Below are positions 18,007-26,092 of a stretch of DNA of 64,000 nucleotides, in pieces (positions within the stretch are counted from its first letter, which is position 1; every line of letters starts with the position of its first letter). This stretch comes from Parvibaculaceae bacterium Mf 1.05b.01. GTDB lineage: Bacteria > Pseudomonadota > Alphaproteobacteria > Parvibaculales > Parvibaculaceae. A model generated the notes under the pieces. It made no database searches. It was given only the letters and a program-made list of their open reading frames with translations, and had not been told where the DNA came from. A program made the position numbers and the translations under genes. The DNA lies in NCBI GenBank assembly GCA_000509225.1, contig BAOK01000001.1, forward strand, positions 1 to 64,000. The letters are read 5' to 3'.

Positions 18007-18041
18007 GGTATAGGGCTCAGCGGATCTCAGGAAGATTGGTT

Positions 18042-19016
18042 TCAGGACGCTTTTCTTTGGGATGCAGTCCAGGGTGCCCGGCGCATTTCGCGACCCAGCT
18101 TGCGGACCAAACGGGTCATGTCTTTAGACAAGCGTGTAATGCCTGCGCGACGTTGTACCTTTTGCTCGTCCATGTAGAGCGTTCGGTTGATTTCAACCTG
18201 TATCGCGTGAAGGCCCTGAGAGGGTGCGCCATAGTGCTCAGTGTTGAAGCCGCCTGCATAAGGGTTGTTGCGGGTCACTCTGTACCCCATAGACTTCAGG
18301 ATACGCTCTGCGGATTCCACGAGTTCTTGTGCGCAAGACGTTCCGTATCGATCGCCGAGGACAATATCGGGGCGATTTGCATCTATTTCTTCGTCGAAGG
18401 GGCCGCCTGTTGAGGGCATGGAGTGACAATCGATCAGCACTGCCTGGCCGAACTGCCGATGTGTTGTCTCCAGCAAGCTCCTGAGTGTTTCGTGAAAGGG
18501 CATATAGATGTCGCGAATGCGTGTCTCGGCCTCTGAGTAGGGGAGTGGTGTTTTGTAGATCTCCGTTGCTTCCGCCACGATCCTCGCAATGGTGCCCAGG
18601 CCACCTGCTACTCTGATTGACCGAGTGTTTACGTGCGGCGGGAGAGGGTCCGCAAACATTGCCGGGTCGAGCTCATAGGGCTCGCGGTTTACATCCAGAT
18701 AGGCACGCGGAAAATGGGCCCGCAGCAACGGGGCGCCTAGCTCAACCGCGCCTGCAAAAATCTCATCGACGAAACTATCCTCCGAACGCCTCAGCGTCAG
18801 GGGGTCGAGATTTGACGATGCTAAAAACCTGGGTGGATACACCCGGCCTGAGTGTGGTGAGTTCAGGACAAATGGCAGCGTCTGTTTCCGGGGTTCCAGG
18901 ACTTCGAACGGTTCCTGAAAGTCCTCTTTCGCAGGCGAGCGATCGTCAACAGCCTCATTATTGCTGAAGCCCTCAATCTCCTGATCAGATAGCGAAGGGG
19001 TTTGGTTGAGATCCAT
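18042..19016 (-). CDS. N-formylglutamate amidohydrolase family protein
   Basis: 324 residues. Family signatures: LPFVLNSPHSGRVYP, RSEDSFVDEIF, RAYLDVNREPYELDP, LIDCHSMPS, and C-terminal QVEINRTLYMDE. Family members release formate from N-formyl-glutamate at the end of histidine degradation, but no hut genes are present here. The first ~45 residues are an extra acidic tail, absent from the second family member at 57655-58503. The real substrate is therefore uncertain. Confidence 0.87.
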   Translation of the reverse strand: MDLNQTPSLSDQEIEGFSNNEAVDDRSPAKEDFQEPFEVLEPRKQTLPFVLNSPHSGRVYPPRFLASSNLDPLTLRRSEDSFVDEIFAGAVELGAPLLRAHFPRAYLDVNREPYELDPAMFADPLPPHVNTRSIRVAGGLGTIARIVAEATEIYKTPLPYSEAETRIRDIYMPFHETLRSLLETTHRQFGQAVLIDCHSMPSTGGPFDEEIDANRPDIVLGDRYGTSCAQELVESAERILKSMGYRVTRNNPYAGGFNTEHYGAPSQGLHAIQVEINRTLYMDEQKVQRRAGITRLSKDMTRLVRKLGREMRRAPWTASQRKAS

Positions 19017-19139
19017 AAAAAAAGGCCGAACAGCTGAAACAGGGGCATTTCCGACTTCTATGGCCGGTTTGGAAGGCGCATCCTCAGCTTAGGCGATTCT
19101 GGCCGCTGGTGCCGCCTTTCCGGTGCAGTTCACGCTTTT

Positions 19140-19147
19140 TTAACCAT
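19140..19147 (+). promoter_or_regulatory. CtrA-like half-site TTAACCAT
   Basis: TTAACCAT, the short motif reported for CtrA targets in Caulobacter-type alphaproteobacteria, lies 143 bases before cpdR in the 273-base region between cpdR and the divergent amidohydrolase. A single octamer can occur by chance. Confidence 0.3.
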
Positions 19148-19289
19148 GAGGTGTGGCATTTTCTTTGAAATTTGACGCTGAGTTTGACCTCAAACGGCAG
19201 CCGTGCCAATCGCGCCTTTACATCTCGTTTACTCTTTGCCGCTTATAAATAGGGGACGGACAGAGGCCCAGACAGACGGGAATTGGCAC

Positions 19290-19649
19290 ATGGCACGGAT
19301 AATCCTCGCTGAAGACGACGAATCAATGCGGCGTTTCCTTGCAAAAGCGCTGGATTCAGCCGGTCATGAGGTGTTGTCCTTCGGGCAGGGAGATCTGGCC
19401 TTTGAAACGCTTCAGCACGATGTGTTTGACATTCTGCTGACAGATATCGTGATGCCAGAGATGGACGGTATTGAGTTGGCCCGTCGTGCGGCTGAACTCG
19501 ATCCAACGCTCAAGATTATGTTCATAACCGGCTTTGCTGCGGTTGCGCTCAATCCAGAGTCAGAAACGCCAAAGGACGCAAAAGTGCTTTCCAAGCCCTT
19601 CCATCTGCGGGATTTGGTGGATGAAGTTGATCGCCTGATGGCAGCCTAG
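19290..19649 (+). CDS. cpdR: Cell-cycle response regulator CpdR
   Basis: 119-residue stand-alone receiver domain. Acidic pocket E8/D9/D10, phospho-acceptor D52 (LLTDIVMPEMDGIELARRA), T in FITGFAAVAL and K in VLSKPFHLRDLV. The whole chain matches Caulobacter CpdR from memory, including the C-terminal AA. Unphosphorylated CpdR docks to ClpXP and primes degradation of cell-cycle proteins; the CckA-ChpT relay phosphorylates it. ATG 19290 starts directly at the conserved N-terminus; an upstream TTG/ATG frame (19203) is not conserved. Confidence 0.95.
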   Translation: MARIILAEDDESMRRFLAKALDSAGHEVLSFGQGDLAFETLQHDVFDILLTDIVMPEMDGIELARRAAELDPTLKIMFITGFAAVALNPESETPKDAKVLSKPFHLRDLVDEVDRLMAA

Positions 19650-19782
19650 GGCTATTGCAGATTTCTTCACGGAAATCACCTGGACGGCTTGCGTCTACAT
19701 CCTATTCCCGATATTACGTGCCGTCCGGTCAGCTTCGCTGAAGGTAGTTATTCCGCCAATTTTTGGCGCTGCGGACATGGAA

Positions 19783-19857
19783 GGGCGATTAGCTCAGCGG
19801 GAGAGCGCCTCGTTGACATCGAGGAGGTCACTGGTTCAATCCCAGTATCGCCCACCA
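19783..19857 (+). tRNA. tRNA-Val(GAC)
   Basis: 75 bases including an encoded CCA. Acceptor GGGCGAT pairs with ATCGCCC. D-arm AGCTC-AGCGGGA-GAGC. Anticodon stem CCTCG/CGAGG around TTGACAT gives anticodon GAC (valine). T-arm CTGG-TTCAATC-CCAG. A short hairpin CGCCAA-TTT-TTGGCG lies 15 bases upstream. Its 3' end is duplicated at 22725. Confidence 0.95.
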
Positions 19858-19862
19858 TTTTT
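19841..19862 (+). repeat. att-like direct repeat, copy 1 (3' end of tRNA-Val)
   Basis: The last 17 bases of the tRNA gene plus TTTTT, 22 bases in all, recur without mismatch at 22725-22746. The bases before the repeat differ (T here, A there), so this is a bounded duplication. Confidence 0.8.
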
Positions 19863-19882
19863 CCTAAGCCGCAGTGCCATTC

Positions 19883-20956
19883 TCATCTCAATGGACGGGC
19901 AAGTACTTTCTTGGCAACCAATGATGACCCCATGGCACGAACGAGGGCACTATAATTGAGCCCAAAGGTTATCTCGTCGCCGATTTTGGGACGCGTCTTG
20001 CCACACCCGACAATCACGTGATCGCTGCTCGCTCCAAGAATGTCGATCCCCGGCGGGGCGGTGAGGCCCTCTGGATCGGTGTCCATATGACCTATTGCGA
20101 GAATTGACTGAAAAATGGGCCCACGGTTTGCTGGTAGCGGAGCAACGCCAAATGCGGTTTCTGCGATCTCGCCCCAAGGCTGGGACGGTTTTACCTTCGC
20201 CTCGATCACTTCGGCGACGAGCGTTATCGCATCTGTAAAAAGCCCTTCGATGGGCTGGCGATGGAGCGGTTCGCACCCGAGCAAGATCGCTTCTCCTAAC
20301 CGAAGATTGTTGATCCGGCCGGTGTTGGTGCTTCCAAGCGCCCAACCCAGATTGCTTGAATTGCCTCCGGATACGATTGAGATGACGGGGCCGAACGTTT
20401 TGTCTATCGCATCGGCCAGTGACGAAAGTTCTCGCATGTTTGTTTCATCGGGTGCGACGCCACATCGGCAGGCAAGGTTGGAGCCAATGCCTTTGAGTTT
20501 GATGTTAGGGAGGCGGAGCGTTTGACGCACGTGTTCTTCAAGGTCGGCGGGCATGATCCCCTCACGCAGATCACCCAGTTCGACCATCAACAAAACGCTG
20601 TGGTTACGCCCAGCGGCATACGCTGCTTTCGAGAGTTCTGATATGACATCAAGCTCTGTGTTGAGGCTTGTGTCGGCGTTCGTGACCACGAGCTCAGTTT
20701 GGCTGAGCATTGGGGCGCGGATGAGTGCCATTGGGGCTGATATTGTGGCACGGCGCATGGTTTGGATGTTCTCTATCCGCGAGTCTGCAAGACCTTCTAC
20801 ACCTGCCGCGAGCAATGTCCTGGCAATCGCTGGCAGACCCAGCGCCGCTTTGGTCACTCCCCAAACGGAGATGCCACGCTTGTTGAGTCGTTCAACAAGC
20901 GTGTGAGCATTGTGGTGGATTTTTTCGAGGTCTATCTCTAGCCGAGGGGCGGTCAA
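19883..20956 (-). CDS. Alanine/ornithine-racemase-family PLP enzyme
   Basis: 357 residues. Alanine-racemase-like PLP barrel: LEIDLEKIHHNAHTLVERL at the N-terminus, probable PLP lysine K36 in WGVTKAALG, then VMVELGDLREG-like and ISIVSGGNSSNL phosphate-site motifs, and RLGEAILLG. It lacks the standard alanine-racemase C-terminal domain signatures, so ornithine-racemase-type or another amino acid racemase is more likely. Its ATG overlaps the stop of the DUF1611 gene by 4 bases; the two are one translational unit. Substrate unknown. Confidence 0.82.
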   Translation of the reverse strand: MTAPRLEIDLEKIHHNAHTLVERLNKRGISVWGVTKAALGLPAIARTLLAAGVEGLADSRIENIQTMRRATISAPMALIRAPMLSQTELVVTNADTSLNTELDVISELSKAAYAAGRNHSVLLMVELGDLREGIMPADLEEHVRQTLRLPNIKLKGIGSNLACRCGVAPDETNMRELSSLADAIDKTFGPVISIVSGGNSSNLGWALGSTNTGRINNLRLGEAILLGCEPLHRQPIEGLFTDAITLVAEVIEAKVKPSQPWGEIAETAFGVAPLPANRGPIFQSILAIGHMDTDPEGLTAPPGIDILGASSDHVIVGCGKTRPKIGDEITFGLNYSALVRAMGSSLVAKKVLARPLR

Positions 20957-22152
20957 TGAACGCTGGCTGTCAGCTTCGCCTTAAGTTGAGGGAAAGATGC
21001 CAAGATCATATCGACCAAAAGGTCAGGTGACCGGGTTAGAGCATCGGTGGCCGGAATGCCCAATTCGTTTTCATAGAGCTTCATTGCGTCGCTGACTTCG
21101 GCGTCGGTCATGTTCTCATGGTTGATGGTGAGACCGACGACCTTCGTGTCTGCAAATGTCTCAATGAGATTGATCTCGCTTGCAGGGGTTGGCATGAGCG
21201 TGTCTGGAAAATCGCCGAGATGGGAGCGACCAGGGGCATGCTGCAATACAATGCCATCGGGCTGGCTGCCGCGCAGAATAAAGGTTGAGGTAAGATAGGC
21301 TGGATGGCTCAACGCGCCTTGTCCTTCGACGATGATCACGTCTGGGTCTTCATTTTCGAATGCTTCGACGATTGTTGCTTCCATCTCGCCAGAGCAGAAT
21401 TGTGATGGAATGGCGTCGAGGGCGATGCCGTAGCGGGCCCCTTGGATCAGTCCTGTTTGGCCAGTGCCAATCATAATTGCGTTGATGCCACGGTCCTTGA
21501 GAGCTTGCGTCAGTATGGTCGCAGTTGTTCGTTTTCCGATAGCGCCGTCGGTTCCCAATATTGCAATGCGCGGGCATGTTACTTTGGCGATGTCTCCGCT
21601 GAACATTCGCAGATCCTTTTTGGTGCGTGGTTTGCGGACATCAAGGATCGTTACATTATTTGCGATACACGCGGCAGTGAAGACAGGATCTTCGTTCAGA
21701 AATTCATGCAAGCCATTCACGATGTTCATGCCGTGGCTCATGGCCTCGATTACCACGCCGCGTTCGTGCGTCGATAGCATGCCGCTCAAGGGTGCCATTC
21801 CGAAGATGAAATAGTCAGGTGTTTGTTCCAGCTGCGTCAGCGCTTCTGCTAGATCGCGGTTGATGGGTATGGCATTTGGTTTGTCGTCAAGGACAGAGCC
21901 ACTGTCCAATCCTGCTTTTTGACTGTCGATGACAGATAGTATTTTGTATTTTTCTGAATATCGAACTAAGCCGTTGGCTGTCTTTCCATCGAGGGAGCCG
22001 AAATTTCCTTCGCAATAAACGATTGCTGTGGGGGTCTTCTCCGCTTTGGTCTGGGCGGGAAAACCGATAACCGTATTGTCGTTTTTTTCCGCGGTAATGT
22101 GGCTCTCAGTGCTCGCTGAATAGGGCAGCTTGGGGCCGTTGGTCAAAGACAT
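20953..22152 (-). CDS. DUF1611 (DgcN-type) NTPase-fold protein
   Basis: 399 residues. Residues ~40-190 form the N-terminal DUF1611 domain (YCEGNFGSLDGKTANGLVRYS, FIFGMAPLSGMLS). From ~194 a P-loop-like domain follows: ILGTDGAIGKRTT, then IGTGQTGLIQGARYG and VIIVEGQGALSHPAY. DUF1611 includes DgcN, a D-glutamate N-acetyltransferase that works with an enolase-superfamily racemase. Here the partner is instead an alanine-racemase-fold PLP enzyme, overlapping by 4 bases. A role in D-amino-acid metabolism is inferred. The N-terminal ~38 residues look unstructured. Confidence 0.85.
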   Translation of the reverse strand: MSLTNGPKLPYSASTESHITAEKNDNTVIGFPAQTKAEKTPTAIVYCEGNFGSLDGKTANGLVRYSEKYKILSVIDSQKAGLDSGSVLDDKPNAIPINRDLAEALTQLEQTPDYFIFGMAPLSGMLSTHERGVVIEAMSHGMNIVNGLHEFLNEDPVFTAACIANNVTILDVRKPRTKKDLRMFSGDIAKVTCPRIAILGTDGAIGKRTTATILTQALKDRGINAIMIGTGQTGLIQGARYGIALDAIPSQFCSGEMEATIVEAFENEDPDVIIVEGQGALSHPAYLTSTFILRGSQPDGIVLQHAPGRSHLGDFPDTLMPTPASEINLIETFADTKVVGLTINHENMTDAEVSDAMKLYENELGIPATDALTRSPDLLVDMILASFPQLKAKLTASVH

Positions 22153-22641
22153 TTGGATTCCTTAAATAGGACGGTGCGCCAACAACGGGAGTGCGTTGGC
22201 GGATCTATGACGGTTTATGAATGTGGTGCTGAAGAATGCGATGGGAGGCTACACATTGTGGTCGTCGCCACAGGCCTTGCATTGGTCAGAATTTCAGGAA
22301 GAGCACGTGACGATTCTTCCTGAGAGAATACGATTGCCGCATCTCCGGTATTGATCAACGCAGCTAGTCGCGCTGCCTAATCGACGTTATCTTAATCAGT
22401 TCAAGATCTGACATATCTCAAATCATATCCAAATCCACAAATGCAGGTTTCATCTGCTTGATGGTCGGCATGATTTTGCCCGATCAGCGTCGGGACGGAT
22501 GCGCGGGTAACTGCGCAAGATATGATCTTGTACCACACAAATCCAAATAGCTGGCATGATATGTGAGTATCTTCAGTTTCGAAGCAGTCGCCTATCACCG
22601 CCTCCAGTGTGTCTACTTTGAGCCCATGCTCAGCTTCAAAT

Positions 22642-22663
22642 TGGTACACAGAGCTGGTACACA
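22642..22663 (+). repeat. Two TGGTACACA direct repeats, 13-base period
   Basis: TGGTACACA at 22642-22650 and 22655-22663, about 60 bases inside the second att-like copy. Short spaced repeats of this kind are typical arm-type integrase sites; that reading is inference. Confidence 0.4.
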
Positions 22664-22724
22664 AACGTTGCACACGCACAAGAAAAACTGCAGAAATCTT
22701 AGGTCTTCGCTGATGAGGCGGACA

Positions 22725-22746
22725 CCCAGTATCGCCCACCATTTTT
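22725..22746 (+). repeat. att-like direct repeat, copy 2
   Basis: Exact 22-base copy of 19841-19862 without the rest of a tRNA: the 5' part of the gene is absent. Confidence 0.8.
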
Positions 22747-22873
22747 TCCATTTGATGAGAGTAACTTGATGTGACGATGCGTCCTTAGCCTTTGCTGGCG
22801 TTGTGGGGTAATCTGATTGCATCATCAAATATGATTCTGGCCCCAAATCCATGCGCGGGGACAGCAGTGGACC

Positions 22874-23521
22874 ATGAATGGGCTTTTAATGGCTGAAGAG
22901 ACTGTTTCTAAACCACCCAATCGAAGTTCACGGCGCCGGGCGAAAAGCCGGGCGGCGCTCATCGAAGCCGCTCGGGAAACGATGAGTGTCAAAGGTGTTG
23001 ATGCGACCACAATAGCGGACATTACAGAGGCCGCTGATCTAGGTTTTGGCACCTTCTACAATCACTTCAAGTCTAAAGACGAGATTGTCGACGCCGCCAT
23101 GGCAGACATGGTGGAACGTTTGGGCGATGAGATTGATGAACTGATTGCCCCGATTGAGGATCCCTTTTTTGCACAGATCGTGGCCTGGCATCAGGTCGTG
23201 AGTCTGACGGTCGCCGAGCCGATTTGGGGGTGGTTTGTTCTTCGGTCGTCGAAGACGCTGAATATGCTGAACGAGGGATTGATGGTTCGTTTTCGTCGTG
23301 ATGTCGAAAAAGCCATAAAATCTGGCGATTTTGTCGTCAGTGATATTGATGTGGTTGCAAACCTGGTGGGTGGTGGCGTTTTATCGCTCGTGAATGCCCG
23401 TTTGTCGGGTGTGATTGATGATGCACAGGTGTCGGAAGGGCTCGCGCTCTTGGTGACCCATCTTGGCATCACGCCGGAGAAGGCGCGGAAACTTATCGCC
23501 AAGCCGATTCCCTCGCTTTAA
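22874..23521 (+). CDS. TetR/AcrR-family transcriptional regulator
   Basis: 215 residues. Basic N-tail (RSSRRRAKSRAALIEAARE), then TetR HTH DATTIADITEAADLGFGTFYNHFKSKDE. The C-terminal ligand domain is not assignable. Convergent with, and 3 bases from, the aromatic FAD-hydroxylase gene, so it may regulate that operon. ATG 22874 chosen; 22889 is an alternative without a ribosome-binding site. Confidence 0.9.
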   Translation: MNGLLMAEETVSKPPNRSSRRRAKSRAALIEAARETMSVKGVDATTIADITEAADLGFGTFYNHFKSKDEIVDAAMADMVERLGDEIDELIAPIEDPFFAQIVAWHQVVSLTVAEPIWGWFVLRSSKTLNMLNEGLMVRFRRDVEKAIKSGDFVVSDIDVVANLVGGGVLSLVNARLSGVIDDAQVSEGLALLVTHLGITPEKARKLIAKPIPSL

Positions 23522-23524
23522 CGG

Positions 23525-25108
23525 TCAGGACTTGTAGAGACCGATAAAGTTTTTCAGGGATGCTGCTGCATCTTCTGCATCAAACATGGCAGCGGTAAAT
23601 CTGTCGGGACGCAAGAGCACGAATGGCGGGCAGGCCCCCCTCCACTCTGTCAACGCGCCTGTCACGTCTTTCAGAGCTGATCCGCGCGCCCCTGCCTTTG
23701 GAGCGATGGACACGAACTCGGCTCCGAGTTCTGCACATAAAGACCTTGCCTCGCTGTTGAGGTCTGCTTCTGGGTCGGCACCAATTCCCATCAGGACGAA
23801 GCCAGATGGGAGGAATTCGTCCATGTAAGCGCATTTCCCATTTGCATCTTCGACTTTGGGCTGCACGATCATCTCGCCGCTATGGGGAGACGCACCGGGT
23901 CCCTCCCAGACGAATAAGCCATCTTCCAGCTTTGGGATCACGAAAAAAGAGCGTCTGAGGATGTTTCTCGTAAACTCCAATGTGTTCACAGTGGACAAAA
24001 ACAGGTCTCGGACCCAAGCTTTGACCTTTGACGTTGGCATAATGATCGAGCCGAGGCGATTGGCGACTTTGGTGAGTTTCACCACGTGATCGCGACGTTC
24101 GGTCTGGTAGGTGTCAAGGATGTGTGGGCTCGCATTGTCTTGCACAACGGCAGCCAATTTCCAGCTCAGATTTACGGCGTCGCGGATGCCTGAGTTCATT
24201 CCCTGTCCGGCAAAGGGTGGCATCATGTGGGCGGCATCGCCCGCCAGGAAAAGGCGTCCAATCTTGTATTGTTCGGCAACGATGGAGTTGAAGTTGTAGA
24301 CGCATTTTCGGAGCATCGTCACCTGGGAGGGATCTGTATGGGGGGCGAGCAGCTCATTGATCCGGTCTTGATCGAGAAACTCTTCTTCCGTCTCCCCCTC
24401 GTGCAGCATCCATTCCCACCGCCGATGCATGTGTTTCTTTTTCATGGTCATGGCCGGACGCACGGGGTCGCAGAAGAACCGGCATCCCACACCATCATCA
24501 AGACCAGGGTCAATTGTATCGATCACCAACCAGGCTTCCGGGTTTGAAAACCCTTCCATTGACACGTTTGAGGTGCGGCGCACGAGAGACTTGCCACCAC
24601 CACACCCAACCAGATATTGGGCCCGGGCTTCAAATTTCTCGCCGTCAGATGTTGTGCCGCTCGCCATCGCCTCGCCATTTGTTTGGGATATCTCGTCCAC
24701 CCTATGGTTGAACGCTACGGTGACGTGGTCAAAGCGTTCGGTGCCTTCCAGAAGCTGCTGTTCAAAGATCGGCTGAATGAAACTGGACATCTGCGCGGGG
24801 CCATAGGGCGATGCGCCGACTTCCGCGTTCATAATGACGCGACCTTTCGCGTTCAGATAGTCAATGGAGAAGCCCTGGATCATCTCAGCAGATGTTTTCT
24901 CTTCAAGACCCATTGTCTGCAGCGCGCGACCGCTTTCAACATCAAGGCCAATCGCGCGCGGCTCTTCCACCGTCGTGGCGTTCTGGTCAAGGACCAATGT
25001 GCGAACGCCATAGACACCCAGCAGGTTCGCCATGGAAAGCCCGACGGGCCCAGCGCCTTTGATGATGATCTCGGCTTCGAGTTGACGCACCATATTAGTC
25101 TCCTGCAT
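23525..25108 (-). CDS. FAD-dependent aromatic-ring monooxygenase (MhpA/PheA-like)
   Basis: 527 residues. FAD fingerprint GAGPVGLSMANLLGVYG near residue 18, and the C-terminal FAD/ribityl motif GRLFLAGDAAHMMPPFAGQGMN. The middle DG motif, usually GCDGxxSxVR, reads GCGGGKSLVRR, so the conserved Asp is Gly. Thioredoxin-like C-terminal domain after ~residue 400. Probably hydroxylates a phenolic compound for the dioxygenase encoded upstream. The start overlaps the FAH gene stop by one base; MVRQ at 25093 is another possible start. Confidence 0.88.
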   Translation of the reverse strand: MQETNMVRQLEAEIIIKGAGPVGLSMANLLGVYGVRTLVLDQNATTVEEPRAIGLDVESGRALQTMGLEEKTSAEMIQGFSIDYLNAKGRVIMNAEVGASPYGPAQMSSFIQPIFEQQLLEGTERFDHVTVAFNHRVDEISQTNGEAMASGTTSDGEKFEARAQYLVGCGGGKSLVRRTSNVSMEGFSNPEAWLVIDTIDPGLDDGVGCRFFCDPVRPAMTMKKKHMHRRWEWMLHEGETEEEFLDQDRINELLAPHTDPSQVTMLRKCVYNFNSIVAEQYKIGRLFLAGDAAHMMPPFAGQGMNSGIRDAVNLSWKLAAVVQDNASPHILDTYQTERRDHVVKLTKVANRLGSIIMPTSKVKAWVRDLFLSTVNTLEFTRNILRRSFFVIPKLEDGLFVWEGPGASPHSGEMIVQPKVEDANGKCAYMDEFLPSGFVLMGIGADPEADLNSEARSLCAELGAEFVSIAPKAGARGSALKDVTGALTEWRGACPPFVLLRPDRFTAAMFDAEDAAASLKNFIGLYKS

Positions 25109-26070
25109 TATCCCTGGACGATCTTGTTGGTCTGTGTGCCCAGATCCAATGCGCCATCTTCGGTAGCAATGCGGGACTGAATAACGTCACCAGGCTGCAG
25201 GAAGCTTGGATTGCTCTGGCTTCTCTTGATGAAGATTTCCCACTTCTTTGCTTCCGGGATCAGTTTGGAGATGAACATGAGCAGTTTGCTTTTCGGCGCT
25301 TGCATGGCAACGCCGCCGGGTGTGCCGGTCGCTAGCAGATCACCTTCAGAAAAATCCTGAACGCCGGATAGTTCCGTTAGCGTTTCAGGAGGCTGAAAGA
25401 AGAGATCGTCCGCCAGCGCGTCCTGGCGGCCCTTGTTGTTCACAAAGAGCTGCAGGCGCAGTTTAGCGATGTGTTTAACATCATCTTGGTCGATGAGTGT
25501 AAGCCACGGACCGGTTGGGCCAAATGTCCGATAGGATTTGCCTTTGTAAAACTGCCATTGGGGCAATTGAACGTCTCTGGCGGAAATATCATTGTTGACG
25601 ACGAGGGCACCTACATAGTCGGCCAGATTGTCCCATGTGACCTTGACCGGACCGTCAATCTTTTTGCCAAACACAAGACCAAGCTCGAGTTCATAATCGA
25701 GAAGGCTGACATGCGCGGGTCTCACGACATCAGTGTTCGGCGGCGCGATGCAGGACGACGCTTTGCGGAAGATCATGTTGAACGTCTGCTGTTCTGGATC
25801 AATGCCGCTTTCCACCAGATGGGAGACATAGTTCGTGCCCTGGCAGACATATTGCTGGTTCTGTGTGACCGGGGACAGGAGCGTCACATGATCAAGCGGG
25901 ATGTTGTTTTCGGTGCCTGCCGCAGCGACGGTTCGGGCTTCGCCGCGCCCGTCGCGCATGAAATCACCTGTTGTTTCGTATGACCCCACGAGGGGTGTGA
26001 GGCCGCCGTCGGCAACGACTCCCCATCCGATGTTTCCGTTTAATTCGTAGTGCGCAACATTGATTGCCAT
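25108..26070 (-). CDS. Fumarylacetoacetate-hydrolase-family protein
   Basis: 320 residues. FAH core: FRKASSCIAPPNTDVV, metal-binding LLDYELELGLVFGKKI, VVNNDISARDVQLPQWQFYKGKSY-type active-site block (NDISARD motif), ATGTPGGVAMQ and LQPGDVIQSRI. Cleaves C-C bonds in, or hydrates/decarboxylates, ring-cleavage products. Between the dioxygenase (22 bases upstream) and the hydroxylase (overlapping), it would act on the meta-cleavage product. Confidence 0.9.
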   Translation of the reverse strand: MAINVAHYELNGNIGWGVVADGGLTPLVGSYETTGDFMRDGRGEARTVAAAGTENNIPLDHVTLLSPVTQNQQYVCQGTNYVSHLVESGIDPEQQTFNMIFRKASSCIAPPNTDVVRPAHVSLLDYELELGLVFGKKIDGPVKVTWDNLADYVGALVVNNDISARDVQLPQWQFYKGKSYRTFGPTGPWLTLIDQDDVKHIAKLRLQLFVNNKGRQDALADDLFFQPPETLTELSGVQDFSEGDLLATGTPGGVAMQAPKSKLLMFISKLIPEAKKWEIFIKRSQSNPSFLQPGDVIQSRIATEDGALDLGTQTNKIVQG

Positions 26071-26092
26071 GGTGCTTGTCTTTCGCTGATTG

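Larger units (their letters stand above)
19863..22746. mobile_element. Possible integrated element or remnant at tRNA-Val
   Basis: A 2.9-kb segment bounded by an intact tRNA 3' end and an exact 22-base copy of it, the layout left by tyrosine-recombinase integration into a tRNA gene. It holds only the racemase and DUF1611 genes on the minus strand and a 570-base gene-free, AT-richer tail. No integrase is visible, so if it is an element it is decayed or non-autonomous. Confidence 0.4.
22153..22873. other. Gene-free region at the end of the tRNA-Val segment
   Basis: No convincing gene in 720 bases. A minus-strand open frame at 22401-22751 (116 codons) shows no domain, no ribosome-binding site and cysteine-rich random composition. 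The region contains paired TGGTACACA repeats, the second copy of the tRNA 3' end, and must include the promoters of the DUF1611 unit and of the TetR gene. Confidence 0.6.

Noticed and set aside
17868-18413. 181-codon plus-strand frame over the sRNA and amidohydrolase end
   Set aside because: No ribosome-binding site, no domain; half lies opposite the conserved amidohydrolase and the rest is explained better as a structured RNA.
19754-19768. CGCCAA-TTT-TTGGCG hairpin before tRNA-Val as a terminator of cpdR
   Set aside because: Short stem without a T-run; could be part of the tRNA promoter region.
22725-22746. Second tRNA-Val gene
   Set aside because: Only the last 17 bases are present; acceptor 5' strand, D-arm and anticodon arm are missing.
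22401-22751. 116-codon minus-strand frame next to the att copy, considered as an integrase remnant
   Set aside because: No tyrosine-recombinase motif (no R..H-x-x-R..Y) and random composition; kept only as gene-free sequence.
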